Source of the DNA: DATCVR01 sp036566745
Lineage (GTDB): Bacteria > Actinomycetota > Actinomycetes > Jiangellales > Jiangellaceae
Length of the DNA: 18,998 nucleotides
NCBI GenBank assembly: GCA_036566745.1
Contig: DATCVR010000204.1
Location: 1-18,998, forward strand
Reading direction: 5' to 3'
Part shown: positions 7,741-14,831 of the stretch, one piece after another
How positions within the stretch are numbered: the first letter of the stretch is position 1
How the letters are laid out: every line of letters begins with the position of its first letter
Position numbers and translations under genes: made by a program
The notes under the pieces: generated by a model
The model's input: the letters and a program-made list of their open reading frames with translations, nothing else
Databases searched by the model: none
What the model was told of the DNA's origin: nothing

Positions 7741-8787
7741 ATGACCACTTCCGAACGCCACGTCCACCTGGTCGGGAGCCTCCCGGCCGACGACGCCGAG
7801 CAGGCGATGTCCGGCGCGCTCGACCTCGTCGGCGACCGCCTGGCGCTGCTCCCCGACGGCGAGACCGGCGAGCGCTTCCGATGGATCACCCACATCGTCG
7901 ACAGCCTGGGCGACCATCCCGACCTCGAGGTCGTCACGAAGGGCGACTGGTCCGACTACGACCACATCTCCAAGCTGCGGGTCCGCCGCGGCCATCGCCT
8001 CGACGGCACCACCCTCGACTTCGGCCACGTCAAGGCCTTCGAGGAGAGCTACCCGGTGTTCACCGCGCTGCGTGAGCAGTCCGGCCGGCCCGACCTCACC
8101 TTCCAGGTCGGTGTCCCGGGCGACCTCGACATGGCGCTGTTCACATTGGGGCCGATCAAGGCGTTCCGGCACCGGCGGGCCTTCGCCACCGCCACGCTCG
8201 CCGAGATCCGGGCCATCCATGCCCAGGCCGGCGACGCCGTGCTGTTCCAGCTCGAGGTGCCGGTCGAGCTGGTCTTCGTCGCCAAGATGCCCCGGCCGGC
8301 CCAGAAGGCCATGGCCGCGTTCCTGGCCCGCGGCCTGGTCGACCTGGTGAAGCCGGCTCCGGCCGGCGCACGTTTCGGCGTCCACCTGTGTGTGGGCGAC
8401 CTCGGCAACAAGGCGCTGGGCAAGCTCGGCAACGACGTCGGGCCCCTCGTCGCGCTCGCCAACGCCATCGTGAGCCGGTGGCCCCACGGCCGTCCGCTGG
8501 AGTTCGTCCACGCGCCCTTCGCCGCGGGCGACGAGCCGGCGCCCACCAGTGCCGACTTCTACCGCCCGCTCGACGGGCTCCGCCTTCCGCCCCAGGTCCG
8601 CTTCGTCGCGGGCTTCGTCCACGAGGGCCAGGGGCCGGCCGAGCACGAGCAGATCCTGCGGACCATAGAGTCCAGCGTGGGGCGGCGGGTCGACGTCGCC
8701 AGCGCGTGCGGGCTCGGGCGGCGCAGCCACGAGGCCGCGGAGGCATCGATGCGCCGGGCGGCCGAGGTCGCGGCGGTGCCTGCCTGA
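7741..8787 (+). CDS. MetE C-terminal-like zinc barrel protein (cobalamin-independent methionine synthase superfamily)
   Basis: The 348-residue product resembles a single UROD/MetE TIM barrel, about half the length of true MetE, which has two. The N-terminal HLVGSLP corresponds to the GSFPR-like opening of the MetE catalytic barrel. The zinc site appears intact: HLC (His215, Cys217), Glu254 in RPLEFVH and Cys323 in SACGLGRR, matching the His-x-Cys...Glu...Cys ligand set that activates the thiol substrate in MetE. This supports a methyl- or alkyl-transfer to a thiol, but the folate-binding N-terminal barrel is absent, so the methyl donor is unknown and I do not call it methionine synthase. The start ATG 7741 has GAGG five bases upstream and its own promoter. 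It is convergent with zapE, 46 bases apart. Confidence 0.75.
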   Translation: MTTSERHVHLVGSLPADDAEQAMSGALDLVGDRLALLPDGETGERFRWITHIVDSLGDHPDLEVVTKGDWSDYDHISKLRVRRGHRLDGTTLDFGHVKAFEESYPVFTALREQSGRPDLTFQVGVPGDLDMALFTLGPIKAFRHRRAFATATLAEIRAIHAQAGDAVLFQLEVPVELVFVAKMPRPAQKAMAAFLARGLVDLVKPAPAGARFGVHLCVGDLGNKALGKLGNDVGPLVALANAIVSRWPHGRPLEFVHAPFAAGDEPAPTSADFYRPLDGLRLPPQVRFVAGFVHEGQGPAEHEQILRTIESSVGRRVDVASACGLGRRSHEAAEASMRRAAEVAAVPA

Positions 8788-8839
8788 CCAGCCTGGGCGG
8801 ACCGCTCACGTCGGTCAGGCCGGAGCGGGCCGGTCAGGC
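8782..8839. terminator. Bidirectional terminator-like inverted repeats between two convergent genes
   Basis: GCCTGACC (8782-8789) is perfectly complementary to GGTCAGGC at 8813-8820 and again at 8832-8839. Inside the smaller hairpin lies GCGG-A-CCGC (8797-8805). The arms include the stop codon of the MetE-like gene (8785-8787) and, on the other strand, the stop of zapE (8834-8836), so both genes end in the same octamer. There is no T-tract, as is common in high-GC actinobacteria. Confidence 0.5.
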
Positions 8840-9877
8840 TATGGCGGCGTCGCGGGCCAGCGCCACGAGGCGACTGACCGCACGGAAGTACTTCTTCCGG
8901 TAGCCGCCGGCCAGGAGCTCGACGGCGAAGAGCCGGTCGAGCGGCACTCCCCCGGCCACCACCGGCACCCCGCGGTCGTAGAGGCGGTCGGCCAGCACGA
9001 CGAGGCGCAGCGCGACGTTCTGGTCGTCCACGGTGGTCACGCCGCGCAGCACGATCCCGGTCACGCCGTCGAGCAGCGGCCCGTATCGCGACGGATGCAG
9101 GCCGGCGAGGTGGGCGCAGAGGGCCGTGAAGTCGTCGAGGGTGTAGCCGGTGGCTGCCGCCACGGCCACGGCGTCGTCGTCGGACACCGGTGCCGGCGCC
9201 TCGGGGAGCCCGCGGTGCCGGTAGTCGTCGCCGTCGACCCGGATCACGTCGAACTGCGCCGAGAGTCCCTGGATCTCGCGCAGGAAGTCGGTCGCGGCGA
9301 ATCGTCCCTCGCCCAGCTTCCCAGGCAGCGTGTTGCTGGTGGCGGCCAACCGGACGCCCGCGCGTGACAGGCGTGTCAGCAGGGTCGAGACCAGCACGGT
9401 GTCGCCGGGGTCGTCGAGCTCGAACTCGTCGATGCAGACCAGCCTCGCGCCGGACAATGCCTCGACGGTGGCGGCGAACCCCAGCGCGCCGGCGAGGTTG
9501 GTCAGTTCGACGAACGTGCAGAACACCTTGCTGTCGGGCGGGACCTCGGCGGCGTGCCAGAGCGAGGCGAGCAGGTGGGTCTTGCCCACACCGAAACCGC
9601 CGTCGAGATACAGGCCGGCGCGAGCTTCCGGTGCGTCAGGGGCTCGCCGGAGCCAGGACCGCCGCGCCGGACGATCGCCCACAGCCCCGGCGAACACCCT
9701 CGCCGCCGCGACCGCGGCGCTCTGGGTCGGCTGCCCCGGATCGGGAAGGTAGCTGTCGAAGCTGACGTCGGCGAAGCGCGGCGGAGGCACCATGTCGGCG
9801 ATCAGGCGCGAGGCGGGCACGTCGGGCCGCCGGTCCACCAGGCGATCCGCCGGCGGACTCAGAGGGCGATCCGGCAT
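8834..9877 (-). CDS. zapE: Cell division protein ZapE / AFG1-like ATPase
   Basis: This 347-residue protein is an AAA-type P-loop ATPase of the AFG1/ZapE family. Walker A is GGFGVGKT (residues 93-100) preceded by GLYLD, Walker B is LVCIDEFELDDP (146-157), and the sensor-1 region is TSNTLPGKLGEGRF (180-193). The N-terminal PPPRFADVSFDSY and the C-terminal RLFAVELLAGGYRKKYFRAVSRL pattern are also typical. In E. coli ZapE is a Z-ring-associated ATPase and mitochondrial AFG1 aids protein quality control; in actinobacteria the role is not well defined. ATG 9877 lies seven bases downstream of a minus-strand TAGGCT (9885-9890), the spacing of a leaderless transcript, and I see no SD. It is divergent from the reductase gene (34 bases) and convergent with the MetE-like gene. 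Confidence 0.85.
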   Translation of the reverse strand: MPDRPLSPPADRLVDRRPDVPASRLIADMVPPPRFADVSFDSYLPDPGQPTQSAAVAAARVFAGAVGDRPARRSWLRRAPDAPEARAGLYLDGGFGVGKTHLLASLWHAAEVPPDSKVFCTFVELTNLAGALGFAATVEALSGARLVCIDEFELDDPGDTVLVSTLLTRLSRAGVRLAATSNTLPGKLGEGRFAATDFLREIQGLSAQFDVIRVDGDDYRHRGLPEAPAPVSDDDAVAVAAATGYTLDDFTALCAHLAGLHPSRYGPLLDGVTGIVLRGVTTVDDQNVALRLVVLADRLYDRGVPVVAGGVPLDRLFAVELLAGGYRKKYFRAVSRLVALARDAAIA

Positions 9878-9884
9878 ACGGACC

Positions 9885-9890
9885 AGCCTA
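9885..9890 (-). promoter_or_regulatory. -10 box giving a leaderless zapE transcript
   Basis: The minus strand reads TAGGCT, then seven bases, then the ATG of zapE, so transcription would begin at or next to the start codon. The overlapping plus-strand TACGAC (9889-9894) may serve the reductase gene at GTG 9912. The whole divergent region is only 34 bases, so any plus-strand -35 would lie inside zapE. Confidence 0.4.
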
Positions 9891-9911
9891 CGACTCTGAT
9901 GTGATCGGGCT

Positions 9912-10664
9912 GTGCAGCGGATATATCCCCCCAGGACAGCACGAGCCGGTCTCGACGCCGACGAGCTGAGGGAGTTGTACGCCTATCCCGACGTCGCGGC
10001 GTCGCGGCCCTGGGTGCGGGCCAACATGATCAGCAGTATCGACGGCGCGGCCCAGGGGCCCGACGGCCGTTCGGGCAGCCTGTCGACGCCTGCGGACTCC
10101 GCGGTGCTCGGTCTGCTCCGCGCGCTGGCCGACGTGGTGGTGGCCGGCGCCGGCACCGTGCGCACCGAGCGGTACGGCGCGATCCTCCCCCGGCCCGAGG
10201 TCGTCGAGCAGCGTCGAGGACGCGGGCAGCCACCTGTCGCCCCGATCGCCGTCGTCACCCGGAGCCTGGCCCTGGATCCGGGCAGCTCGCTCTTCAGCGG
10301 CGCCGACCAGCGCACGATCGTCGTCACGGTCGAGGCCGCTCCGGCCGACCGTCGCGCCGAACTGGAGCGGGTCGCCGACGTCGTGGTCGCAGGCGAGACC
10401 GACGTCGACGTCCGTGCGATGGTCGCGGCGCTGGCCGAGCGCGGTCTCACCCGGATCCTCTGCGAGGGCGGACCCGGCCTGCTCGCACAGCTCGTGGCCG
10501 CCGAGGCGGTGGACGAGCTGTGCTACACGCTCAGCCCGGTGATCGTCGGCGGGCACGCTCTCCGGCTGCTCGACGGCGACCCTCTGGGGCCGGTCCGGTG
10601 GAACCTCGGGCACATCGTCGAGGACGACGGCGCTCTGATGACCCGATGGACGGTGGCTCGATGA
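9912..10664 (+). CDS. RibD C-terminal / dihydrofolate reductase-fold family protein
   Basis: The 250-residue product carries the RibD-C pattern: ANMISSIDGAAQGPDG (residues 38-53), a following LLRALADVVVAGAGTVRTERYG (68-89) that forms the NADPH-binding edge, and CEGGPGLLAQL about two thirds through with TLSPVIVGG further on. RibD-C domains reduce a pyrimidine intermediate in riboflavin synthesis, but stand-alone actinobacterial members without a deaminase domain are numerous and mostly of unproven substrate. There are no other riboflavin genes here, so I do not assign ribD. The start is GTG 9912; an in-frame TGA at 9897-9899 excludes an earlier one, and no strong SD is seen. Its stop overlaps the next start as ATGA at 10661-10664, so the two proteins are probably translated together. 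Confidence 0.8.
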   Translation: MQRIYPPRTARAGLDADELRELYAYPDVAASRPWVRANMISSIDGAAQGPDGRSGSLSTPADSAVLGLLRALADVVVAGAGTVRTERYGAILPRPEVVEQRRGRGQPPVAPIAVVTRSLALDPGSSLFSGADQRTIVVTVEAAPADRRAELERVADVVVAGETDVDVRAMVAALAERGLTRILCEGGPGLLAQLVAAEAVDELCYTLSPVIVGGHALRLLDGDPLGPVRWNLGHIVEDDGALMTRWTVAR

Positions 10665-11020
10665 CCGGCATGAGGCTGCTCCGCTTCGTCCTCGAACTGA
10701 CCGCGCTGACAGTGGTGGCGGTGTGGGGCTTCGGCCTCGACGCGGCGCTGCCCGTGCGGATCCTGGCCGGGCTGGGCGCGCCGCTGGTCCTGGCCACCGG
10801 ATGGGGCCTGTTCGCCTCGCCCCGAGCCCGGTGGTTCCTTCCCCTGGCCGGGCGGCTGGTCGTCGAGCTGATCGTGTTCGGCGCCGCGACCTGGGCACTC
10901 GTCGACCTCGGGCAGCCGTGGTGGGCGGTGGCGTTCGCTGTCGCGGTGGTCGCGAACAGCACGCTCGTCCATGTCCGGCACGACGTCGAGCGGATGCGCG
11001 AGCAGTCACCCGGACGATGA
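10661..11020 (+). CDS. DUF2568 (YrdB-like) small membrane protein
   Basis: The start is ATG 10661, sharing ATGA with the upstream stop; ATG 10670 is an alternative. The 119-residue product has four hydrophobic stretches: VLELTALTVVAVWGF, RILAGLGAPLVLATGWGLF, LVVELIVFGAATWALVDL and WWAVAFAVAVVANSTLVHV. These are arranged as in DUF2568 proteins, including the ASPRARW loop between helices two and three. It should be an integral membrane protein of about 12 kDa. No biochemical role is known to me for the family. Coupling to the reductase is seen in the sequence; a shared function is inference. Confidence 0.75.
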   Translation: MTGMRLLRFVLELTALTVVAVWGFGLDAALPVRILAGLGAPLVLATGWGLFASPRARWFLPLAGRLVVELIVFGAATWALVDLGQPWWAVAFAVAVVANSTLVHVRHDVERMREQSPGR

Positions 11021-11060
11021 GGTGGCGAAATCCCCTGCGACCCGGCCCGCGTCGGTGACA

Positions 11061-12146
11061 ATGGCGGACATGCACCTCCCCGTCATGCCGCCCGTGCCAC
11101 CGATGCTGGCGAAACCGCTCAAGGCGATCCCTGAGGGAGCCCTGAGCTTCGAGCCCAAGTGGGACGGCTTCAGGTCGATCATCTTCCGGGACGGCGACGA
11201 GGTCGAGATCGGCAGCCGCAACGAGAAGCCGATGACGCGCTACTTCCCCGAGCTGGTCGAGGCGGTCCGGGCGAACTTCCCCGAGCGCTGCGTGATCGAC
11301 GGCGAGATCATCGTGATCGGGGGCTCGGGCGACCGGCTCGACTTCGACACCCTCCAGCAGCGGATCCATCCGGCCGCCAGCCGGGTGAAGCTGCTGTCGG
11401 AGCAGACTCCGGCCCGGTTCGTGGCGTTCGACCTGCTGGCGCTCGGCGACACCGACTACACCCCACGCCCGTTCGCCGAGCGCCGCGCGGCGCTGGTCGA
11501 GGCGTTGTCGCCGGCCGGCGCGCCGATCCACCTCACCGCTGCCACGACCGACCACGCGACGGCCGAGCGGTGGTTCCACCAGTTCGAGGGCGCCGGGCTG
11601 GACGGGCTCATCGCCAAGCCGCTCGACGGACGGTACGAGCCGGACAAGCGGACCATGTTCAAGATCAAGCACGAACGCACGGCGGACGTCGTCGTGGCCG
11701 GATATCGCGTGCACAAGAGCGGCCCGGACCGGATCGGCTCGCTGCTGCTGGGCCTCTACGACGATGACGGCGTGCTGGCCAGCGTCGGCGTCATCGGGGC
11801 GTTCCCCATGGCGCGTCGCCAGGAGCTGTTCGAGGAGCTGCAGCCGCTGGTGACGACCTTCGACGGGCACCCGTGGGCGTGGGCCGAGCAGGAGGTGGGC
11901 ACCCGCACGCCGCGCAACGCCGAGGGCAGCCGGTGGAGTGGCGGCAAGGACCTGTCGTTCACGCCCTTGCGGCCGGAGCGGGTGGTCGAGGTGCGCTACG
12001 ACCACATGGAGGGCGTGCGTTTCCGGCACACCGCCCAATTCGTCCGGTGGCGCCCCGACCGCCTCCCGGAGTCGTGCACCTACGCCCAGCTCGAGGAACC
12101 GGTCAGCTTCGACCTCGCCGACGTCCTCGACGCCGGCCGGAGCTGA
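11061..12146 (+). CDS. ligC: ATP-dependent DNA ligase LigC
   Basis: LigC seals nicks using ATP and works with Prim-PolC in mycobacterial base-excision repair. The product (361 residues from ATG 11061) opens with LPVMPPVPPMLAKP and has motif I EPKWDGFRS with the adenylated lysine at Lys33, the GSRNE segment (51-55), motif III VAFDLLALG (121-129), motif IV DGLIAKP (181-187) and motif V MFKIKHERTAD (199-209; Lys201 and Lys203). After these comes the C-terminal OB domain ending in RFRHTAQFVRWRPDR. Length and motif spacing match mycobacterial LigC closely. There is no primase or nuclease domain, unlike LigD. The ATG at 11061 fits the usual short N-terminus; the frame is open further upstream but that part looks non-coding. 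A strong hairpin (12157-12187) follows the stop, so it may not share all transcripts with prim-polC. Confidence 0.92.
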   Translation: MADMHLPVMPPVPPMLAKPLKAIPEGALSFEPKWDGFRSIIFRDGDEVEIGSRNEKPMTRYFPELVEAVRANFPERCVIDGEIIVIGGSGDRLDFDTLQQRIHPAASRVKLLSEQTPARFVAFDLLALGDTDYTPRPFAERRAALVEALSPAGAPIHLTAATTDHATAERWFHQFEGAGLDGLIAKPLDGRYEPDKRTMFKIKHERTADVVVAGYRVHKSGPDRIGSLLLGLYDDDGVLASVGVIGAFPMARRQELFEELQPLVTTFDGHPWAWAEQEVGTRTPRNAEGSRWSGGKDLSFTPLRPERVVEVRYDHMEGVRFRHTAQFVRWRPDRLPESCTYAQLEEPVSFDLADVLDAGRS

Positions 12147-12156
12147 GAGTCGCTGC

Positions 12157-12187
12157 CGCCATCGCGCCATCGGCGCGGTCGGTGGCG
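12157..12187 (+). terminator. Terminator-like hairpin after ligC
   Basis: CGCGCC (12163-12168) pairs with GGCGCG (12172-12177) around an ATC loop, and the stem continues with CGCCA (12157-12161) against TGGCG (12183-12187) after an internal bulge. It starts 11 bases after the ligC stop and has no T-tract. It could end or attenuate ligC transcription before the Usp-like gene. Confidence 0.4.
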
Positions 12188-12262
12188 CCTTCGGCCCTGA
12201 TTGATGTCAGGATGAGAGCAGCACGGTCCGGCCGGAATCCCGAGACTTCCCGGAGGTTCGCC

Positions 12263-12820
12263 ATGTCGTACAACGTCGTGGTGCTCGTCGAGGAGCCCGT
12301 CGCCAACTGGGACGCCCGGCAGATCACCGCCTTGCACACCGACACCCCTGAGCCCACCCACTACTACGTGCTCATCCCGGTCGAGGACGCCGCCAGCCGG
12401 GTCGAGGCCACCATCGGCTCGCTGGCCGCCAGCGAGGTCATGGGCACCGCCGCGCTCTACCTCGACGAGGCCGACCTCGAGCGCGTCCACGAAGAGATCC
12501 GCGAAGCCAGCAAGCGGGCGCTCGACCAGTCCGTCAACGCGTTCCGCAACATCGGCGAGCACGCCACGGGCGAGGTCACCGTGACCGATCCGCTCGACCG
12601 GCTCGTCGCGCTGGTCAAGGAGTGCTCCGCGGCCGAGGTCATCATCCTCACCCGTCCCCACATCGTCGCCGAGCTCTTCCACGTCGACTGGACCAACCGC
12701 GCGCGGCGACGCCTCGACGTGCCGGTGCTCCACCTGCTCGCGATGACCGAACCCGACTGGGAGTCCGAGGCCGAAGAGGCCGAACCCGACGGCGACAACG
12801 CCGGCGACGGGTCGCGATGA
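12263..12820 (+). CDS. Usp-like small protein between ligC and prim-polC
   Basis: ATG 12263 has CGGAGG at 12251-12256, a near-perfect SD with six bases spacing, which fixes the start. The 185-residue product begins with a beta strand (YNVVVLVEEP), has alternating strands and helices, a pattern AAEVIILTRPHIVAELFHVDW (123-143), and closes with RRRLDVPVLHLLAM. That last strand resembles the end of universal stress protein (HUP-fold) domains. A typical ATP-binding GxxGxxxxxxxxGS loop is not evident, so I call it only Usp-like. The C-terminus (165-185) is acidic and probably disordered. The stop overlaps the Prim-PolC start as ATGA, so it is translationally coupled to the repair polymerase. A role in that repair pathway is inference from position. 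Confidence 0.7.
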   Translation: MSYNVVVLVEEPVANWDARQITALHTDTPEPTHYYVLIPVEDAASRVEATIGSLAASEVMGTAALYLDEADLERVHEEIREASKRALDQSVNAFRNIGEHATGEVTVTDPLDRLVALVKECSAAEVIILTRPHIVAELFHVDWTNRARRRLDVPVLHLLAMTEPDWESEAEEAEPDGDNAGDGSR

Positions 12821-13863
12821 GCGAGGCGATCGAGCTCGACGTCGAGGGCCGCACGGTCCGGGTCTCCAACCCGAGCAAGATCTACTTCGCCGAGCGCGGC
12901 CTGACCAAGCTCGATGTCGTCACCTATTTCCTCTCGGTCGGCGACGGCATCCTCGGCGCCCTGGGCGAGCGGCCCACCACGCTCGAGCGGTGGCCGGGCG
13001 GCGTCTTCGAGGGCGCCACCCTGTCCACGCGCCAGGACAACCGCGGCGACGCGTTCTACCAGAAGCGCATCCCGAAGGGCGCCCCCGAGTGGGTCAAGAC
13101 GGCCCGCATCACGTTCCCGAGCGGTCGCACCGCCGACGAGGTCTGTCCCACCGAGCTCGCGGTCGTCGCCTGGGCGGCCAACCTCGGCACCCTGACGTTC
13201 CACCCCTGGCCGGTGCGGCGCGCCGACGTCGACCACCCCGACCAGATGCGCATCGACCTCGACCCCCAGCCGGGTACCGACTTCGCCGACGCCGCGCGGG
13301 TCGCCGGCGAGTTGCGTGCCCTCCTGGACGAGCTGGGCCTCGCGGGGTTCCCCAAGACCTCCGGCGGGCGCGGCCTGCATGTGTACGTCCCCATCGAGCC
13401 GCGGTGGGAGTTCACCCAGGTGCGCCGGGCCCTGATCGCGCTCGGCCGTGAGCTGGAGCGACGCCTGCCTGCCCTCGTCACCGTGAACTGGTGGAAGGAG
13501 GAGCGGGGCGAGCGGATCTTCATCGACTTCAACCAGATGGCGCGCGACCGTACGATCGCCTCGGCCTACTCGGTGCGCCCGAATCCTCGGGCCACCGTCT
13601 CGGCGCCGTTGCGCTGGGACGAGGTCGCCGATGTCGTGCCCAACGACTTCGACGTCACCACCATGCCGGCCCGCTTCGCCGAGGTGGGCGACCTACACGC
13701 TCCGGTGCGCGAGGTGGCGTACTCCATCGAGCCCCTGCTGGAGATGGTCGAGCGCGACGAGCGTGACCACGGGCTCGGCGAGCTGCCCTACCCGCCCGAC
13801 TATCCGAAGATGCCCGGCGAACCGCCGCGCGTGCAACCGTCCCGCAAGCGGGCGGAGACCTGA
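12817..13863 (+). CDS. Prim-PolC: LigD-polymerase-domain-type primase-polymerase
   Basis: The 348-residue product is a stand-alone archaeo-eukaryotic primase-superfamily polymerase of the LigD-Pol type. The metal site MRIDLDPQPG gives Asp147 and Asp149, the nucleotide-binding motif is SGGRGLH (182-188) followed by VYVP, and motif III contains Asp237 in IFIDFNQMARDRTIASAYSVRP. In mycobacteria the paralogue next to ligC, Prim-PolC, fills short gaps with ribonucleotides or deoxyribonucleotides so that LigC can seal them. Neighbourhood and length agree. The N-terminal part has SNPSKIYF and GPxxxxRWPGG-like features seen in this group. Its ATG overlaps the stop of the Usp-like gene by four bases, so expression depends on it. 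The C-terminus ends in a short basic tail (RKRAET). Confidence 0.88.
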   Translation: MSEAIELDVEGRTVRVSNPSKIYFAERGLTKLDVVTYFLSVGDGILGALGERPTTLERWPGGVFEGATLSTRQDNRGDAFYQKRIPKGAPEWVKTARITFPSGRTADEVCPTELAVVAWAANLGTLTFHPWPVRRADVDHPDQMRIDLDPQPGTDFADAARVAGELRALLDELGLAGFPKTSGGRGLHVYVPIEPRWEFTQVRRALIALGRELERRLPALVTVNWWKEERGERIFIDFNQMARDRTIASAYSVRPNPRATVSAPLRWDEVADVVPNDFDVTTMPARFAEVGDLHAPVREVAYSIEPLLEMVERDERDHGLGELPYPPDYPKMPGEPPRVQPSRKRAET

Positions 13864-13866
13864 CGC

Positions 13867-13936
13867 CGTCGCCTCCTGGAGGGTTCTCCACGCTTCGAGG
13901 CGACGTGAAGGGTGGACAAGCCTCCAGAAGGCGACG
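13867..13936 (+). terminator. Alternative hairpins downstream of prim-polC and upstream of msrB
   Basis: CGTCGCCTC (13867-13875) pairs perfectly with GAGGCGACG (13897-13905), with TGGAG-GGTT-CTCCA (13877-13890) nested inside. The same left arm extended to 13881 also pairs with CTCCAGAAGGCGACG (13922-13936), 14 of 15 bases. The two right arms are therefore competitors. The first hairpin begins four bases after the prim-polC stop and is a good terminator candidate. Confidence 0.5.
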
Positions 13937-13982
13937 CGGGCGCACCCACGAAACGGACTCGCCTTTCGGCCGCGACCGCGAC

Positions 13983-13988
13983 TAACGT
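13983..13988 (+). promoter_or_regulatory. -10 box giving a leaderless msrB transcript
   Basis: TAACGT is followed by exactly seven bases and then ATG 13996, the arrangement expected for a transcript that begins at the start codon. No SD is seen before this ATG, in agreement. No clear -35 hexamer lies 16-18 bases upstream. Confidence 0.45.
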
Positions 13989-13995
13989 CGTTCCC

Positions 13996-14412
13996 ATGGC
14001 CTACCAGGTGGACAAGACCGAGGACGAGTGGCGGGCCGAGCTCTCCCCTGCCGAGTTCCACGTGCTCCGCGAAGCAGGCACCGAGCGTCCGGGCTCCAGC
14101 CCTCTCGAACACGACGACGACCGGCCCTACGTCTACACCTGCCGCGCCTGCGGCAACGAGCTCTTCGCCACGACCACCAAGTTCGACGCGCAGTGCGGCT
14201 GGCCGGCCTTCTACGCCCCGCTCGCCGCCGATCGGGTGGAGTACATCGAGGACCGCAGCTTCGGCTCGGTCCGCACCGAGGTCCGGTGCGCGCGGTGTGG
14301 GTCCCACCTCGGTCACGTCTTCGAGGGCGAGGGATTCCCCACCCCCACCGACCAGCGCTACTGCATCAACGGCGTGGCCCTGCGCCGGCACGAGGCGAGC
14401 CGCACCGCATGA
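13996..14412 (+). CDS. msrB: Peptide-methionine (R)-S-oxide reductase MsrB
   Basis: MsrB repairs oxidised methionine by reducing the R-sulfoxide, using thioredoxin. The 138-residue product has the structural zinc cysteines in CRAC (Cys49, Cys52) and CARC (Cys98, Cys101), the conserved GWPAF loop (68-72), GSHLGHVF (102-109) and the catalytic cysteine in RYCIN (Cys123). Cys67, directly before GWPAF, is placed as the resolving cysteine of two-Cys MsrB enzymes, about 56 residues before the catalytic one. ATG 13996 follows a TAACGT box at leaderless spacing, so I chose it over the in-frame upstream GTG-type starts. It is the first gene of an ATGA-linked series of four. Confidence 0.93.
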   Translation: MAYQVDKTEDEWRAELSPAEFHVLREAGTERPGSSPLEHDDDRPYVYTCRACGNELFATTTKFDAQCGWPAFYAPLAADRVEYIEDRSFGSVRTEVRCARCGSHLGHVFEGEGFPTPTDQRYCINGVALRRHEASRTA

Positions 14413-14831
14413 CCTGCGATCAATGTGGCGCCGCAGCTGACTGCCGCGCCCTCTTCGATGCCATGCTCGCCCGCGAGTTCAGCCGCGAACAGCCGTGGGG
14501 ACGCCTCCATGGGCTCACCGTGACTGTCACCGCGCTCCAGCATCCCGAGTGGCCGGACTGGCGCGCTGGGCTCCAGGGCTACTGGGCCAGCCTCCACGTC
14601 TACGTCACCCACGGCCTCGACTCCGCCGAGCGGATGTGGGCGGCGGCTCGCGGTCACGGCATGCCGGACGTTTCCGACGTGCCACCGCTCGGCCAGCCCG
14701 CTCCGCCCTACGCCGTCACGATCGCCGACGTCGCCGGGCCTGACGGCGATTTCCCGGCCGACGGTCACGAGCAGCGGGTCCATGGCTGGGCCCGAGCCAC
14801 CTACGACGCGCGAGTGGCGGCGCCGCAATGA
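14409..14831 (+). CDS. DUF5946 family protein
   Basis: ATG 14409 overlaps the msrB stop as ATGA. The 140-residue product begins with a CxxC pair and a further cysteine (Cys3, Cys6, Cys12), followed by LFDAMLAREFS, then HGLTVTVTALQHPE (34-47), the layout of DUF5946 proteins. The three cysteines and His34 or His45 could bind a metal, but this is inference. No transmembrane segment or signal peptide is visible. The function of the family is unknown to me. Its stop overlaps the next start as ATGA, so it is tied to msrB and the acetyltransferases; this fits a redox or stress-related unit without proving it. Confidence 0.7.
   Translation: MTCDQCGAAADCRALFDAMLAREFSREQPWGRLHGLTVTVTALQHPEWPDWRAGLQGYWASLHVYVTHGLDSAERMWAAARGHGMPDVSDVPPLGQPAPPYAVTIADVAGPDGDFPADGHEQRVHGWARATYDARVAAPQ

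Noticed and set aside
9912..10664. Calling the reductase ribD
   Set aside because: The deaminase domain and all other riboflavin genes are absent; only the C-terminal fold is supported.
9888..12170. 760-residue minus-strand open frame opposite the reductase, DUF2568 and ligC genes
   Set aside because: It spans three recognisable plus-strand genes and has no domain; a shadow of biased codon use.
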